Below are positions 33,778-41,415 of a stretch of 64,000 nt of DNA, piece by piece (position 1 is the stretch's first letter; each line of letters begins with the position of its first letter). The DNA comes from Archaeoglobus profundus DSM 5631. GTDB taxonomy: Archaea > Halobacteriota > Archaeoglobi > Archaeoglobales > Archaeoglobaceae. The translations under genes and the position numbers were made by a program. Under the pieces are notes generated by a model. The model worked only from the letters and a program-made list of their open reading frames with translations. It searched no databases and was not told the origin of the DNA. The stretch lies in NCBI RefSeq assembly GCF_000025285.1, contig NC_013741.1, positions 682,001 through 746,000 of the forward strand, read 5' to 3'.

Positions 33778-35746
33778 TTCAATTTTTCAAGATTACGTGG
33801 AAATTTATCTTAAACATCGTCTTGCCAATCTTAAACAACCCGTTCTCGAAATAGATGTTAGAGAAGATCATCTTCTAACTTTTTGCATAAGTAGGGGTAT
33901 TGAAAAGCAGATATACGACGAACCTGAGGAATTTCTCGACAAATTAAGAAAATCTGTCTTAGAAGTTATCAAGATTTACAATGACGAGATTGAAGATATT
34001 AAAATAAGGATTAAGAATATACCAAAGCGAAATAGCATACCAGAAGTCCGAAAGGTCGAGAATGTCGACAAGTTTGTTAGTTTTGAGGGTGTGGTTCGAA
34101 AGATAACGTCACCCGCACCCTATGTAGCTAAAGCCTCTTTTGAATGTTCCAAGTGCGGTGCTATTATCCCTGTTCGTTCTTTAAACGGAAAGATTCCCAA
34201 GCCAGATTACTGCCCGCATTGTCATGCAAGATCGTTCAGAAGGCTAACGGAACAAGATGAAGTCACGGATTGTCAAGTGATAGAAGTTCAAGAACTTCCC
34301 GAAGGTCTTCAAAGACAGCCGGAATCTATCAAAGTTCTCCTTCTTGGAGATCTTGTTAATACGGTATATCCCGGTGACAAGATAATTGTAAACGGTATCC
34401 TAAGGAAGTTCATAGACAGGAACAAGTCACGTGGAGAATTCTTCGTTGAGGCTATAAGTGTCGAGTTCCTCCAAGAAGACATCCGCAATCTCAACATCAC
34501 CGAAGAGGACATTCAAAAGATCAAAGAATTAGCTAAAGACCCTAACATTTACGACAAACTTGCGAAATCTATTGCTTCGTCCATTTACGGCTACGAAACA
34601 ATCAAGTTAGCGATAGCCCTTCAACTATTTGGAGGGGTTGAAAGAATCGAATCGGGAACGAAGAAGAGAGGAAACATTCACATCCTGCTCGTCGGCGATC
34701 CTTCGACGGCGAAATCCCAAATTCTCAGATCGGTTTCGATGATTGCTCCTCGTGCTGTTATGGTTGATGGAACTCTAATGAGCAAGGCTGGTTTAACCGT
34801 AACGGTAACGAGAGAGGAGAGCACTGGTCGTTGGACGATAGAAGCTGGAGCGGTAGTTTTGGCAGATCAGGGAATGGCAATCATAGACGAACTCGAAAAA
34901 GCGGATAAAAAAGAGCTAAGAGCCTTGAACGAACCGCTCGAACAGCAAACCGTTTCGGTTAGCAAGGCGGGAATCAACGCAACTCTAAACGCAAGATGCT
35001 CAGTCTTAGCCTCAGCAAATCCGAGGAGGGGAAGATTCGATAGGCATGAACCGATAGTTGAGCAGATTGACCTTGAACCTCCTTTGTTATCAAGATTCGA
35101 CCTTATCTACGTAATCCTTGACGAACCCGATGAGAAGAGAGATGAAGAGATTGCGAGGTTCATCCTGTCATCGGATACGAAGGACAAGGAGCCGCCTATT
35201 CCGCCAGATTTGCTAAGGAAATACGTCCTCTACGCAAGAAACAACGTTAAAGAAGTGAAATTGACTAAAGAGGCGGAGGAGAAGATAATAGAATTTTACG
35301 TTAGCCTCAGAAAGCAAAGTAAGGAGCAGGGAGCTATTGCTATCACCGCAAGACAGCTTGAAGCTCTGAGAAGGCTAACCGAAGCTTCAGCTAAAATAAG
35401 ACTGAGCAACGTTGCAACTGTTGAAGATGCGGAAAGGGCTATAGAACTGTTCAAGGAGTCGCTTAGACAGATTGCCATTGATCCTGAGAGTGGGAGAATA
35501 GATTGGGATTATGCTATTCAGGGCATATCAGCCACTCAGAGGGACAGACTTTCAACTGTTAAGAACATTATCAAGGAACTTCAGGATTCAACCGACTGGG
35601 GAGCATCCGAAGATGCTGTTCTTGCGAGGGCTGAAGAGCTTGGAATGAGCAAGGAGAAGGCTAAGGAAGCTATTGAGAAGCTCAAGCGGAGTGGTGAAAT
35701 CTATTCTCCTCGTTCGGGCTATTATAGGGTTTTTGGAGGTGGTTAG
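33764..35746 (+). CDS. mcm: Element-encoded MCM replicative helicase
   Basis: 660-residue hexameric helicase. The N-terminal OB domain has a zinc site (CSKCGAIIP...CPHC, about residues 125-148). The AAA core has Walker A GDPSTAKSQ near 310, Walker B MAIIDELEK near 372, sensor 1 SVLASANP and the arginine finger SRFDLIYV near 442. A C-terminal winged helix ends GYYRVFGGG. It looks fully active. As part of the element it probably replicates the excised circle; the host would have its own MCM elsewhere. The first third is more A/T-rich than the rest, hinting at a mosaic origin. Confidence 0.93.
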   Translation: MTVSDSIFQDYVEIYLKHRLANLKQPVLEIDVREDHLLTFCISRGIEKQIYDEPEEFLDKLRKSVLEVIKIYNDEIEDIKIRIKNIPKRNSIPEVRKVENVDKFVSFEGVVRKITSPAPYVAKASFECSKCGAIIPVRSLNGKIPKPDYCPHCHARSFRRLTEQDEVTDCQVIEVQELPEGLQRQPESIKVLLLGDLVNTVYPGDKIIVNGILRKFIDRNKSRGEFFVEAISVEFLQEDIRNLNITEEDIQKIKELAKDPNIYDKLAKSIASSIYGYETIKLAIALQLFGGVERIESGTKKRGNIHILLVGDPSTAKSQILRSVSMIAPRAVMVDGTLMSKAGLTVTVTREESTGRWTIEAGAVVLADQGMAIIDELEKADKKELRALNEPLEQQTVSVSKAGINATLNARCSVLASANPRRGRFDRHEPIVEQIDLEPPLLSRFDLIYVILDEPDEKRDEEIARFILSSDTKDKEPPIPPDLLRKYVLYARNNVKEVKLTKEAEEKIIEFYVSLRKQSKEQGAIAITARQLEALRRLTEASAKIRLSNVATVEDAERAIELFKESLRQIAIDPESGRIDWDYAIQGISATQRDRLSTVKNIIKELQDSTDWGASEDAVLARAEELGMSKEKAKEAIEKLKRSGEIYSPRSGYYRVFGGG

Positions 35747-36151
35747 ATGAAGTTTTCAGACGATAAGGTTCTGTCATTCTTTCTGGAGAACGAAATTGTT
35801 GCGACGATGAGGAACGGCAAGTACAACCTCCTTTTAGGTAGGGAGATAGATGTAGAAGACGGTTCGAACAAGCCGATTGGCAAGGCGAAGGTTATGGCTG
35901 TTTTCGTGAACCATCCGAAGTTTAGGAAGCTCCTGCGAAAATATTCAGGATTTAAGACCGTTGAAGAGTGGGAAGAGACTGCCAAAGCTCTGAACAACGG
36001 CAACCTTCCAAGATATATCGTTCTTCTCAGGCTCATCGAGGTTTACGACGACTTGAAGAGCGAGATCGAAGAAGTTGACGAGTTTGAGATTCTTCTGGCT
36101 GATGAATTGTCAAGGTCCTCCCCTCATCCCGAAATGGTTGGGGAGGAGTAG
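35747..36151 (+). CDS. ASCH/PUA-like domain protein
   Basis: 134 residues, starting at the base after the MCM stop. The pattern EIVATMRNGKYNLLLGREIDVEDG...IGKAKVMAVFV...GFKTVEEWEETAKALNNGNLPRYIVLLRLIEVYDD is close to ASCH domains, RNA-binding PUA-like folds. An acidic tail ends in SRSSPHPEMVGEE. Its tie to MCM suggests a replication-linked or regulatory role, by position only. Confidence 0.55.
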   Translation: MKFSDDKVLSFFLENEIVATMRNGKYNLLLGREIDVEDGSNKPIGKAKVMAVFVNHPKFRKLLRKYSGFKTVEEWEETAKALNNGNLPRYIVLLRLIEVYDDLKSEIEEVDEFEILLADELSRSSPHPEMVGEE

Positions 36152-36164
36152 GGGGTGCTGAGCC

Positions 36165-36716
36165 GTGCAGAGGGTAGAGGTAGTTGAGAGGGGGAATATA
36201 AGAGAGTTTTGGGTTGGAGTGAGCAACAAGGGAACGAGACTAAAACTCGATCCAGCGATTTTGAGCCATCTTAACATCGACAGGGTTGAAATTGCTGAGG
36301 AGGATGGTGAGATTGTTCTAAAGCCGTCGAAGAACGGATTAAAGTTGGAGCTGTGGATCCCGAGAAGGTGGGATGGTACTCCGATGCACTATTATTTGAG
36401 GGTTCCAGAGCGGTTCAGGAGCAAACTAATGGAACTGAGGAGGCCTTATGCTATTTTAGTCGGGAGGAAGGTTGTTATAAAGGAAAAGACAGAGGATGAA
36501 GAGTTAAGAGAGATGTTCGAGGGTACTATAGATCGATTTTTCAGGATTGTTGACGACGTTCACTACTTTGAAGACAGGAGGAAAGAGGCTGAGGAGAGGG
36601 GACTACCGCATGCAATTGTAGACTTCAACTTGGAGATGTACAGGGAGGCGATGTTCTTGATTGTTACGAGGGATCTCAGCCAATTTTACGACGAAATTGA
36701 CCCGGGGGTGGAATAA
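36165..36716 (+). CDS. Hypothetical protein with AbrB-like N-terminus
   Basis: 183 residues, GTG start. The N-terminal part (REFWVGVSNKGTRLKLDPAILSHLNIDRVEIAEEDGEIVLKPS) has the swapped-hairpin pattern of SpoVT/AbrB DNA-binding domains. The rest is not recognised and ends in an acidic helix. It sits 13 bp after the ASCH-like gene in the same operon. Confidence 0.5.
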   Translation: MQRVEVVERGNIREFWVGVSNKGTRLKLDPAILSHLNIDRVEIAEEDGEIVLKPSKNGLKLELWIPRRWDGTPMHYYLRVPERFRSKLMELRRPYAILVGRKVVIKEKTEDEELREMFEGTIDRFFRIVDDVHYFEDRRKEAEERGLPHAIVDFNLEMYREAMFLIVTRDLSQFYDEIDPGVE

Positions 36717-36902
36717 ATGCTCCTCGACAACAAGATCTGCAAGATTAGCAATTACGTGAGAGCTTTTAACGATCTAATAAAGGACATGGAACAAAACGGC
36801 TTTTTTAAGTCTGCTATGATGCTCAAGGAGGCTAAGAAAGCACTATACGTTGAACTCCATTATTCTCTCTCTGGAGGTGATGGTTATGCGGAAGAATTTT
36901 GA
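36717..36902 (+). CDS. Small hypothetical protein (61 aa)
   Basis: Helical, soluble: MLLDNKICKISNYVRAFNDL then KDMEQNGFFKSAMMLKEAKKALYVEL. It begins at the base after the previous stop. No family recognised. Its 3' end overlaps the next mini-gene. Confidence 0.5.
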   Translation: MLLDNKICKISNYVRAFNDLIKDMEQNGFFKSAMMLKEAKKALYVELHYSLSGGDGYAEEF

Positions 36903-36984
36903 TGGTTTACCGGAACCTAAGAGACGAATTCTTCAAGCGTTACAAGGTCATTATGAAGATTATTCCGAAGGAGGTCGATTCTGA
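36886..36984 (+). CDS. Mini-gene (32 aa)
   Basis: ATG behind GGAGGTG, coding MRKNFDGLPEPKRRILQALQ and 12 more residues. Its TGA shares two bases with the next ATG (TGATG), so translation is coupled. It overlaps the previous gene by 17 bp. The tight packing and strong ribosome site support a real gene. Confidence 0.5.
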   Translation: MRKNFDGLPEPKRRILQALQGHYEDYSEGGRF

Positions 36985-37373
36985 TGGTAGAAGTTAAAAT
37001 TGAGCTGAACGGTAGGATTGAAGCTGACACTGTAGGATACGGATGGGAAGTTAAGGAGAGGAAGGTGGGCAAGCACACACGAAAACTGAACGGTGAAGTT
37101 TACGAAGCTCCACGAATAGTTCTCAGCGGAGAGTTTAACGACTTAATCGGCAAGACTTTCAGGACATACAGGGTTAAGGCAGTCGTTGAAGAAAAATACT
37201 GGGGTAGAAAATTAAGGATGGAGGGAACTGCTGTTATTATTTTCATTCCGGAGAAGAAAGAGGAGGTGAAGGAATACGATGAGGATTTCGATTTTGAGGA
37301 TGATTTTGACGATGAGGATGAAGAGTATGCGGGTCCAGAGCTTGTGTCCACAACATCAGGGCCGACCTGGTGA
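36984..37373 (+). CDS. Beta-rich protein with acidic tail, gene overlaps repeat cluster
   Basis: 129 residues. The first 90 are strand-rich (VEVKIELNGRIEADTVGYGWEVKERKVG; FRTYRVKAVVEEKYWGRKLRMEGTAVIIFIP) and could be an OB-type barrel. An Asp/Glu tail follows (FDFEDDFDDEDEEY), as in single-strand DNA-binding proteins, where the acidic tail recruits partners. The final 15 codons run through the first TTGTG-N2-CACAA site. An SSB role is inference only. Confidence 0.5.
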   Translation: MVEVKIELNGRIEADTVGYGWEVKERKVGKHTRKLNGEVYEAPRIVLSGEFNDLIGKTFRTYRVKAVVEEKYWGRKLRMEGTAVIIFIPEKKEEVKEYDEDFDFEDDFDDEDEEYAGPELVSTTSGPTW

Positions 37374-37505
37374 TATTGTGTCCACAATTACAGGACCTGC
37401 GGTTGTGTCCACAAGTAGACGTCGCCCGGAGACTTGTGTCCACAACACGGTATCGGTAACCTGTGGTCACAAAGAAGATCCTGCTCGAGAAGCTTGTGGT
37501 CACAA
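37342..37505. repeat. Iteron-like cluster 1: six TTGTG-N2-CACAA palindromes
   Basis: Sites at 37342-37353, 37376-37387, 37403-37414, 37434-37445, 37461-37472 (first base changed) and 37494-37505. The centre is tc in the first four and gt in the last two. Spacers are irregular (15 to 22 bp, most close to two helical turns). The cluster lies after the replication genes. Its internal spacer tacaggacctgcgg and the site spacing recur in reverse orientation in cluster 2. Confidence 0.9.
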
Positions 37506-37526
37506 GCTTCTGGAGGGTTGGGACTT

Positions 37527-37721
37527 ATGGCGATAGATGAGATTTATAACCTCGTCAAGGAACTCAACGAGCAGGGTATTAAGCCAACTATTAACACACT
37601 CTTTTACAGGACTAAGCATTCTCCCTATTTTATTAGCCATATTGTAAGAATTCTCGAAGCTAAGGGATTGATTAGGAGAGTTAGGATAGGAAAGAAGTTT
37701 ATTTTAGAGGTGGTTAGATGA
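37527..37721 (+). CDS. Small winged-helix protein
   Basis: 64 residues: MAIDEIYNLVKELNEQGIKPTINTLFYRTKHSPYFISHIVRILEAKGLIRRVRIGKKFILEVVR, a whole winged-helix domain. The ATG follows GGAGGG; the longer open frame upstream runs through the repeats and is not coding. Right after the iteron-like cluster, this is a candidate for the protein that binds it. Confidence 0.7.
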   Translation: MAIDEIYNLVKELNEQGIKPTINTLFYRTKHSPYFISHIVRILEAKGLIRRVRIGKKFILEVVR

Positions 37722-38038
37722 GGGGTTATATTACGTTGAAGAGGATTATAGAAGCCCTTGAAAGGGCTGAGGAGATTAAGAGGACATTACCATATTGCGA
37801 AGGGATGAGGGAGTTGGGTTGCTGTCATTGTCGTGAGGGAGAGCTATGTCAAACCGCTTTAGCCATCTACTTAGAGATAAGCAAGGAAGCTATTAGACAG
37901 TTCCTTAATAGATTGGAATTCGTCTTTCAAGACGATGTTCCGATTAGGATCAGGACTCTCACGGAGATTAGGCAGTCGTATCCTCGCAAGTTCATTAGCC
38001 TGAAGAAAGAGAAGATTTCACTATTGGTAAAGAAATAA
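37718..38038 (+). CDS. Cys-rich small protein
   Basis: 106 residues, overlapping the previous stop by four bases. It has a Cys/His cluster (YCEGMRELGCCHCREGELCQ) suited to zinc or an iron-sulfur cluster, then helices with a possible HTH (ALAIYLEISKEAIRQFLNRLEF) and a basic C-terminus. Not recognised. Confidence 0.55.
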   Translation: MRGYITLKRIIEALERAEEIKRTLPYCEGMRELGCCHCREGELCQTALAIYLEISKEAIRQFLNRLEFVFQDDVPIRIRTLTEIRQSYPRKFISLKKEKISLLVKK

Positions 38039-38122
38039 TTTTTACAACCTCATTATTATTTATAAGAAATTTATGGTAAAATTTTAGAAAAAGATTTCTA
38101 CAAGTAATGATAAAGCTATTCT

Positions 38123-38482
38123 ATGGAGTGGGGAAAAGTCGTAGATCGTGTGGTAGGGTTAGGACCCTCTGCCGCTAAGTGCTTTGCGGAGATTGCAGGA
38201 GGAAATCCATCTGCTGCTTGCCTAGGTCTTGCTATAGGAGTTGCTACAGAATCAATCGAATTCGTAAGAGAAAAGATTAGAACAAAAAGAGAATATGCTG
38301 ATAGAAAAGAAATATTTAAGTTCGAATGTAAAGAGGACGATGAAAATTATAATAGGATCTGCAAAGTGCTTATAAGAACTTGTGAAGAGTATTTCAATGG
38401 GAAAGCTACAATCGAGAAGGTTGGCGATAAAGTCATATTGACCTGCTATCGTAGAAATGACTTTGATGATTTTCTGATCTAA
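38123..38482 (+). CDS. Hypothetical protein (119 aa)
   Basis: Small, Cys-containing (six Cys) protein with a Gly/Ala-rich N-terminal helix (GPSAAKCFAEIAGGNPSAACLGLAIGVATESIEFV) that might be membrane-associated, followed by a charged alpha/beta part. No ribosome site is evident. No family recognised. Confidence 0.5.
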   Translation: MEWGKVVDRVVGLGPSAAKCFAEIAGGNPSAACLGLAIGVATESIEFVREKIRTKREYADRKEIFKFECKEDDENYNRICKVLIRTCEEYFNGKATIEKVGDKVILTCYRRNDFDDFLI

Positions 38483-38519
38483 CTAAGACTTCTTTGGTTA
38501 CACCATCCTCACTCATAAT

Positions 38520-38607
38520 TTACACGAGAGGGACTTACACGAAATGGGTTAACACTTTTGTTGGACGCTTTACATATTTTTAAGACATTTTTGTAAATTA
38601 CACGAAA
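38520..38607 (+). repeat. Three direct repeats TTACACGARA
   Basis: Copies at 38520-38529, 38535-38544 and 38598-38607 in the 185-bp gap before the next gene. The first two are 15 bp apart. They precede a TATA box (tttatat, 38639-38645) and may be a regulator site. No gene is seen in the gap. Confidence 0.5.
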
Positions 38608-38667
38608 GAGGACATCCAAACATAACCAAAGGTAACCTATTTATATCTGCAATTTCAATGAATATTG

Positions 38668-38973
38668 ATGAGTGGACACGTCCGTATAGGTGAAGATGAG
38701 CGTGTGTTAGAAACCTGTCAAGATGAGCTATATCGGCAGGATATATGGTGGTTAGTAGTATACTTCAGTGAGGATGGCTTAAAACACACATACTTCCAGT
38801 CTTCAGCTAAAGCAAATCTGAAGGCTCTCGCAAATTTCATTCGAGAGCTTGAGGAGGTTAAAGCCCCACACATCGTTTTTGCAATCTGGCATGGTAGAAA
38901 TCGAACTGACGCTTTTTTGATAGACCCTAAGAAAATAGTAGAGAGGTTTGGTAGTTATGAAGGGGTTGAGTGA
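38668..38973 (+). CDS. Hypothetical protein (101 aa)
   Basis: Soluble alpha/beta protein: DIWWLVVYFSEDGLKHTYFQSSAKANLKALANFIRELEEVKAPHIVFAIWHGRNRTDAFLID. The ATG at 38668 lies 23-29 bp after a TATA box, so the message is likely leaderless. Not recognised. It overlaps the next gene by 17 bp. Confidence 0.55.
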   Translation: MSGHVRIGEDERVLETCQDELYRQDIWWLVVYFSEDGLKHTYFQSSAKANLKALANFIRELEEVKAPHIVFAIWHGRNRTDAFLIDPKKIVERFGSYEGVE

Positions 38974-39256
38974 GTCTGAAAAAGTGGGTTACGAAATACT
39001 TAAAAGATATGAAGGGGGATTCGTCTCCAGAAGAGATGGTGCTATTGCTGTAAAGATACTCAAAGAAGATAAAACCTTACTCGTCTGGATAAGGCAGAGT
39101 CCGATAACACAAGACGCTCTGAAGCTCTTCAAAAAAATCGCTGAGAAGCACGAATACGACGAACTCGTTCTACTCAAACTCTACTCAGAAGCAGACTACG
39201 TGAAGTTCTCCGAGCTTAGTCAGTTCCGAATCGTGAAATCTGTAGATGAACTTTAG
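38957..39256 (+). CDS. Hypothetical protein (99 aa)
   Basis: MKGLSESEKVGYEILKRYEGGFVSRRDGAIAVKILKEDKTLLVWIRQ suggests a small restriction-endonuclease-like alpha/beta fold, but the usual catalytic E-x-K is not clear. It comes 11 bp before the serine recombinase, so it might assist it. Function unknown. Confidence 0.5.
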   Translation: MKGLSESEKVGYEILKRYEGGFVSRRDGAIAVKILKEDKTLLVWIRQSPITQDALKLFKKIAEKHEYDELVLLKLYSEADYVKFSELSQFRIVKSVDEL

Positions 39257-39267
39257 GAGGATCGTTC

Positions 39268-39885
39268 ATGAAAGCGGTTGCATACATCAGGGTTTCTACA
39301 AAAGAACAAGATGAAAACGTGCAAAAGGCTGAAATAAAGAAATTTGCAAAGCAAAGAGGTATTGAGATCTTGGAATGGTATATAGATAAAGGAGAAAGCG
39401 GAGCTAAACCATTTAAGGACAGACCAGAAGCAAACAGACTTCTCCAAGATCTCAATAGAATAAAACCAGAAGCTGTGGTAGTCTTTGCAATAGATAGAGT
39501 TGGTAGAACCATGCTCGATACTGTGCAAACCATACTTGAACTTGAAAGTAAAGGAATAGCTGTAATCAGTATCAAAGAGGAGTGGCTACAAACCCTTGAC
39601 AGCAACATTAGAAAGCTGATTCTAAGTATTCTCTCGTGGGTTGCAGAGTTTGAAAGGAGAAGGATTAGAGAAAGGCAGTTATCAGCTTGGGCTTCGGGTA
39701 AACAGAAGGGAAGACCAAAGAAAGTTCCTGACTCCACTATTGAACATTACCTTAAGAGATATGGCAAGATGGGTTTATCACTAAGAGCTATCTGGAAGAT
39801 CTTGAAGTCCTCAGGTCACGATATATCCTATGAGACCTTTAGGAGGAGAGCCAAGAAATTAGGGTTTAGGAAGGTGATTCAATGA
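39268..39885 (+). CDS. Serine recombinase (resolvase/invertase family)
   Basis: 205 residues. The resolvase catalytic domain has the nucleophile Ser in VAYIRVSTKEQDENVQ (S10), the Arg-rich active site in VVVFAIDRVGRTMLDTV and the E-helix FERRRIRERQLSAWASGKQKGRPKK. A C-terminal HTH follows (MGLSLRAIWKILKSSGHDISYETFRRRAKKLG). It probably resolves multimers or inverts a segment of the element; no obvious inverted recombination site was found beside it. Behind GGAGGATCG. Confidence 0.93.
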   Translation: MKAVAYIRVSTKEQDENVQKAEIKKFAKQRGIEILEWYIDKGESGAKPFKDRPEANRLLQDLNRIKPEAVVVFAIDRVGRTMLDTVQTILELESKGIAVISIKEEWLQTLDSNIRKLILSILSWVAEFERRRIRERQLSAWASGKQKGRPKKVPDSTIEHYLKRYGKMGLSLRAIWKILKSSGHDISYETFRRRAKKLGFRKVIQ

Positions 39886-40145
39886 GACTTGTTGTAAAGC
39901 ATCATATAGCTATGAAAATTGCAAAGAAACACGGAGTAGCAGTTGCAGAAGTCTTTGAAGTCCTTGAAGGAGATTTTCTTTATATGAGGGTTAAAGGTAA
40001 TCGATACAGGATCATAGGAAAAACTTTAGGCGGGAGATTTTTAACGATATTCGTCGATAAGAAAGGTCAAATTTACGAATTGGTAACAGCAAGAGACTCT
40101 ACAGACTCTGAAAAAAGGTTATATAAGAAGAAGATGGAGGGTTAA
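39882..40145 (+). CDS. BrnT-like toxin of a toxin/antitoxin pair
   Basis: 87 residues with the BrnT/RelE-like pattern: a helix with KKHGVAVAEVFEVLEGD, strands YRIIGKTLGGRFLTIFVD and the closing LVTARDSTDSEKRLYKKK (family: ARxAtxxErrxY). It overlaps the recombinase by four bases and is followed after 2 bp by a small acidic protein. Probably a ribonuclease toxin that stabilises the element; the call is from pattern. Confidence 0.6.
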   Translation: MRLVVKHHIAMKIAKKHGVAVAEVFEVLEGDFLYMRVKGNRYRIIGKTLGGRFLTIFVDKKGQIYELVTARDSTDSEKRLYKKKMEG

Positions 40146-40147
40146 GT

Positions 40148-40300
40148 ATGGTTAAAAGAGTTGGAAAGTTAAAAGATTTAGGCGAATTAGCGAAACTTGA
40201 ACTTGAAGAGGGTGAAGAGGTTATAGTCGAAGGAATCGAACACGTTGAGATTGTCATAGTTCCAGACGATAAGCCCAAGCGTAAGGTATCTCATAAATGA
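40148..40300 (+). CDS. Small antitoxin-like protein
   Basis: 50 residues, acidic middle with basic ends: MVKRVGKLKDLGELAKLELE, then EEVIVEG, and tail KPKRKVSHK. By size and position it is the partner of the BrnT-like protein, though it lacks a clear RHH domain. Its stop codon lies inside the first GAGTCAAG palindrome, so a repressor bound there would sit on the end of the gene. Confidence 0.5.
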   Translation: MVKRVGKLKDLGELAKLELEEGEEVIVEGIEHVEIVIVPDDKPKRKVSHK

Positions 40301-40320
40301 GTCAAGAAAAACTTGACTCA
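40298..40320. promoter_or_regulatory. GAGTCAAG palindrome, copy 1
   Basis: Arms TGAGTCAAG and CTTGACTCA around AAAAA. It overlaps the stop of the antitoxin-like gene. The first of four copies in the element; this one has no TATA box at the distance seen for the other three and may serve as a terminator hairpin or a far operator. Confidence 0.75.
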
Positions 40321-40467
40321 TAGCTTTAGTAACACCTCGAGCAACAGGACCAAGATTGAATCTCTTTTCTCATAATCTTTTGTTATTCATTATAAAATTA
40401 ATCAGTTAGTTAATTGACGGATTAAGCGCTACAGGTTCCAGTTATCGACTCTCGACAATTGACCTAT

Positions 40468-40488
40468 GAGTCAAGTTTTTCTTGACTC
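40468..40488. promoter_or_regulatory. GAGTCAAG palindrome, copy 2
   Basis: Arms GAGTCAAG and CTTGACTC around TTTTT. An A/T-rich TATA-like element (ttaaatat, from 40504) starts 15 bp after it. It lies in the 446-bp gap between the toxin pair and the secretion operon; that gap otherwise holds copies 1 and 3 and the structured leader. Confidence 0.75.
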
Positions 40489-40556
40489 GACATAATAATA
40501 TCATTAAATATTTAATATATGCCGTCTTTAAAGCCATAAAACGAATTATACGACTT

Positions 40557-40577
40557 GAGTCAAGAAGTTCTTGACTC
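40557..40577. promoter_or_regulatory. GAGTCAAG palindrome, copy 3, at the secretion-operon promoter
   Basis: Arms GAGTCAAG and CTTGACTC around AAGTT. The TATA box cttaaata at 40592-40599 begins 15 bp downstream, the same distance as copy 4 from the integrase TATA box. Confidence 0.8.
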
Positions 40578-40591
40578 GTAAAGCCTAAAAA

Positions 40592-40599
40592 CTTAAATA
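40592..40599 (+). promoter_or_regulatory. TATA box of the secretion operon
   Basis: cttaaata preceded by an A-rich stretch. The transcript would begin near 40622, just before the structured RNA at 40630, and run into the gene at 40747. Confidence 0.5.
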
Positions 40600-40629
40600 C
40601 TTGTGAAGTTAAATGTTGTTTGTAAAATA

Positions 40630-40725
40630 GGGCCGGGGGCGAGACGGCTGAGTTGGTCAGCGACGACATAGTTGCCCGGCACTCTCACAACAAAGACATG
40701 GACCATTCTCTACACTCCCCGGCTC
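40630..40725 (+). ncRNA. Structured leader RNA with tRNA-like shape
   Basis: A 9-bp closing stem pairs 40630-40638 with 40717-40725 (one G-U). Its core GCCGGGG/CCCCGGC is 7 bp like an acceptor stem. The D-arm-like hairpin GCTGA-GTTGG-TCAGC is at 40647-40661. GTTG/CAAC pairing is possible further on. It is G/C-rich in A/T-rich surroundings. No T-arm consensus is present, so it is not a normal tRNA. It could be a leader structure, a separate ncRNA or a tRNA-like decoy. Confidence 0.5.
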
Positions 40726-40746
40726 TTTGAGGGGGGGGGTGGTTAG

Positions 40747-41415
40747 TTGGGAAAAGGAGTTAGAACGGTAAGCTGGATTCTTGCCCTTCTTTTAATCTCA
40801 GCCACAACCGTCACTCCCGTTCTTGCAGAAGAACAGGGCTTTTTCGGCAAGCTCAAGCTTGCGATGGATTATCTCAAGGATCCGGGACTTCTCATCGCTT
40901 ACATCAAGAACGAGATCATCAATCCGCTCTTGCATAAGGATCCTTACAGTCGTTATAAAGAGATCGTCAAGAAATCCGGAGCGACACCAACGTCAGAGCC
41001 GGAATATATGAAAAAAGTCCGGGAGAAGCTGAACGGCTATTTTGCAAGACTCAACGGCTATAATCTGACTGCCGATCAGCTTGAAGCTATCTGCAAGATG
41101 GGAGTAAGTGACGTTACGCTTGCGGTCATGGATTCTCAGAGGACCTACTACATTAAGCACATCTACGTCTCCGGGGACGTTGTAAAGGTTGACGGCAGGG
41201 CAACTCCGAACATGGTCTCGATAACTCCGAGAGCCGCTTATGAGCTTGTTCTGATGCTTGATGACTATTTGGAGGACGGCAGTCTCAGCAATTCCGAGCT
41301 TAAGAGCTTAGGAAATTGGGGACTTCAGAAGTATAAGAGCGGAGAAATCAGCGGCAAGAAGTCTCACATCGAGGCTGTTCTGAACTTCCTGCTTTCCGGA
41401 GGTGGTGAAGGTTGA
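40747..41415 (+). CDS. Secreted element protein 1
   Basis: 222 residues from a TTG behind GGTGGTT. A signal peptide (VSWILALLLISATTVTPVLA, cleavage after ALA near residue 27) precedes a soluble helical/strand mix with no membrane anchor. Function unknown. It opens the long operon and follows a run of nine G at 40731-40739. The stop overlaps the next TTG. Confidence 0.7.
   Translation: MGKGVRTVSWILALLLISATTVTPVLAEEQGFFGKLKLAMDYLKDPGLLIAYIKNEIINPLLHKDPYSRYKEIVKKSGATPTSEPEYMKKVREKLNGYFARLNGYNLTADQLEAICKMGVSDVTLAVMDSQRTYYIKHIYVSGDVVKVDGRATPNMVSITPRAAYELVLMLDDYLEDGSLSNSELKSLGNWGLQKYKSGEISGKKSHIEAVLNFLLSGGGEG

Noticed and set aside
33764-35746. Treating the MCM gene as the host's chromosomal helicase
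   Set aside because: It lies inside the attachment repeats and overlaps element-specific genes.
37342-37505. Possible CRISPR array
   Set aside because: The repeats are 12-bp palindromes with variable centres and irregular 15-22 bp spacers; no cas genes are present.
37279-37536. Open frame through the first palindrome cluster
   Set aside because: Its product is an artefact of the repeated palindromes and overlaps two better-supported genes.
40630-40725. A normal tRNA gene
   Set aside because: Acceptor-like and D-arm-like stems exist, but there is no TTCRA T-arm and no clear anticodon arm.
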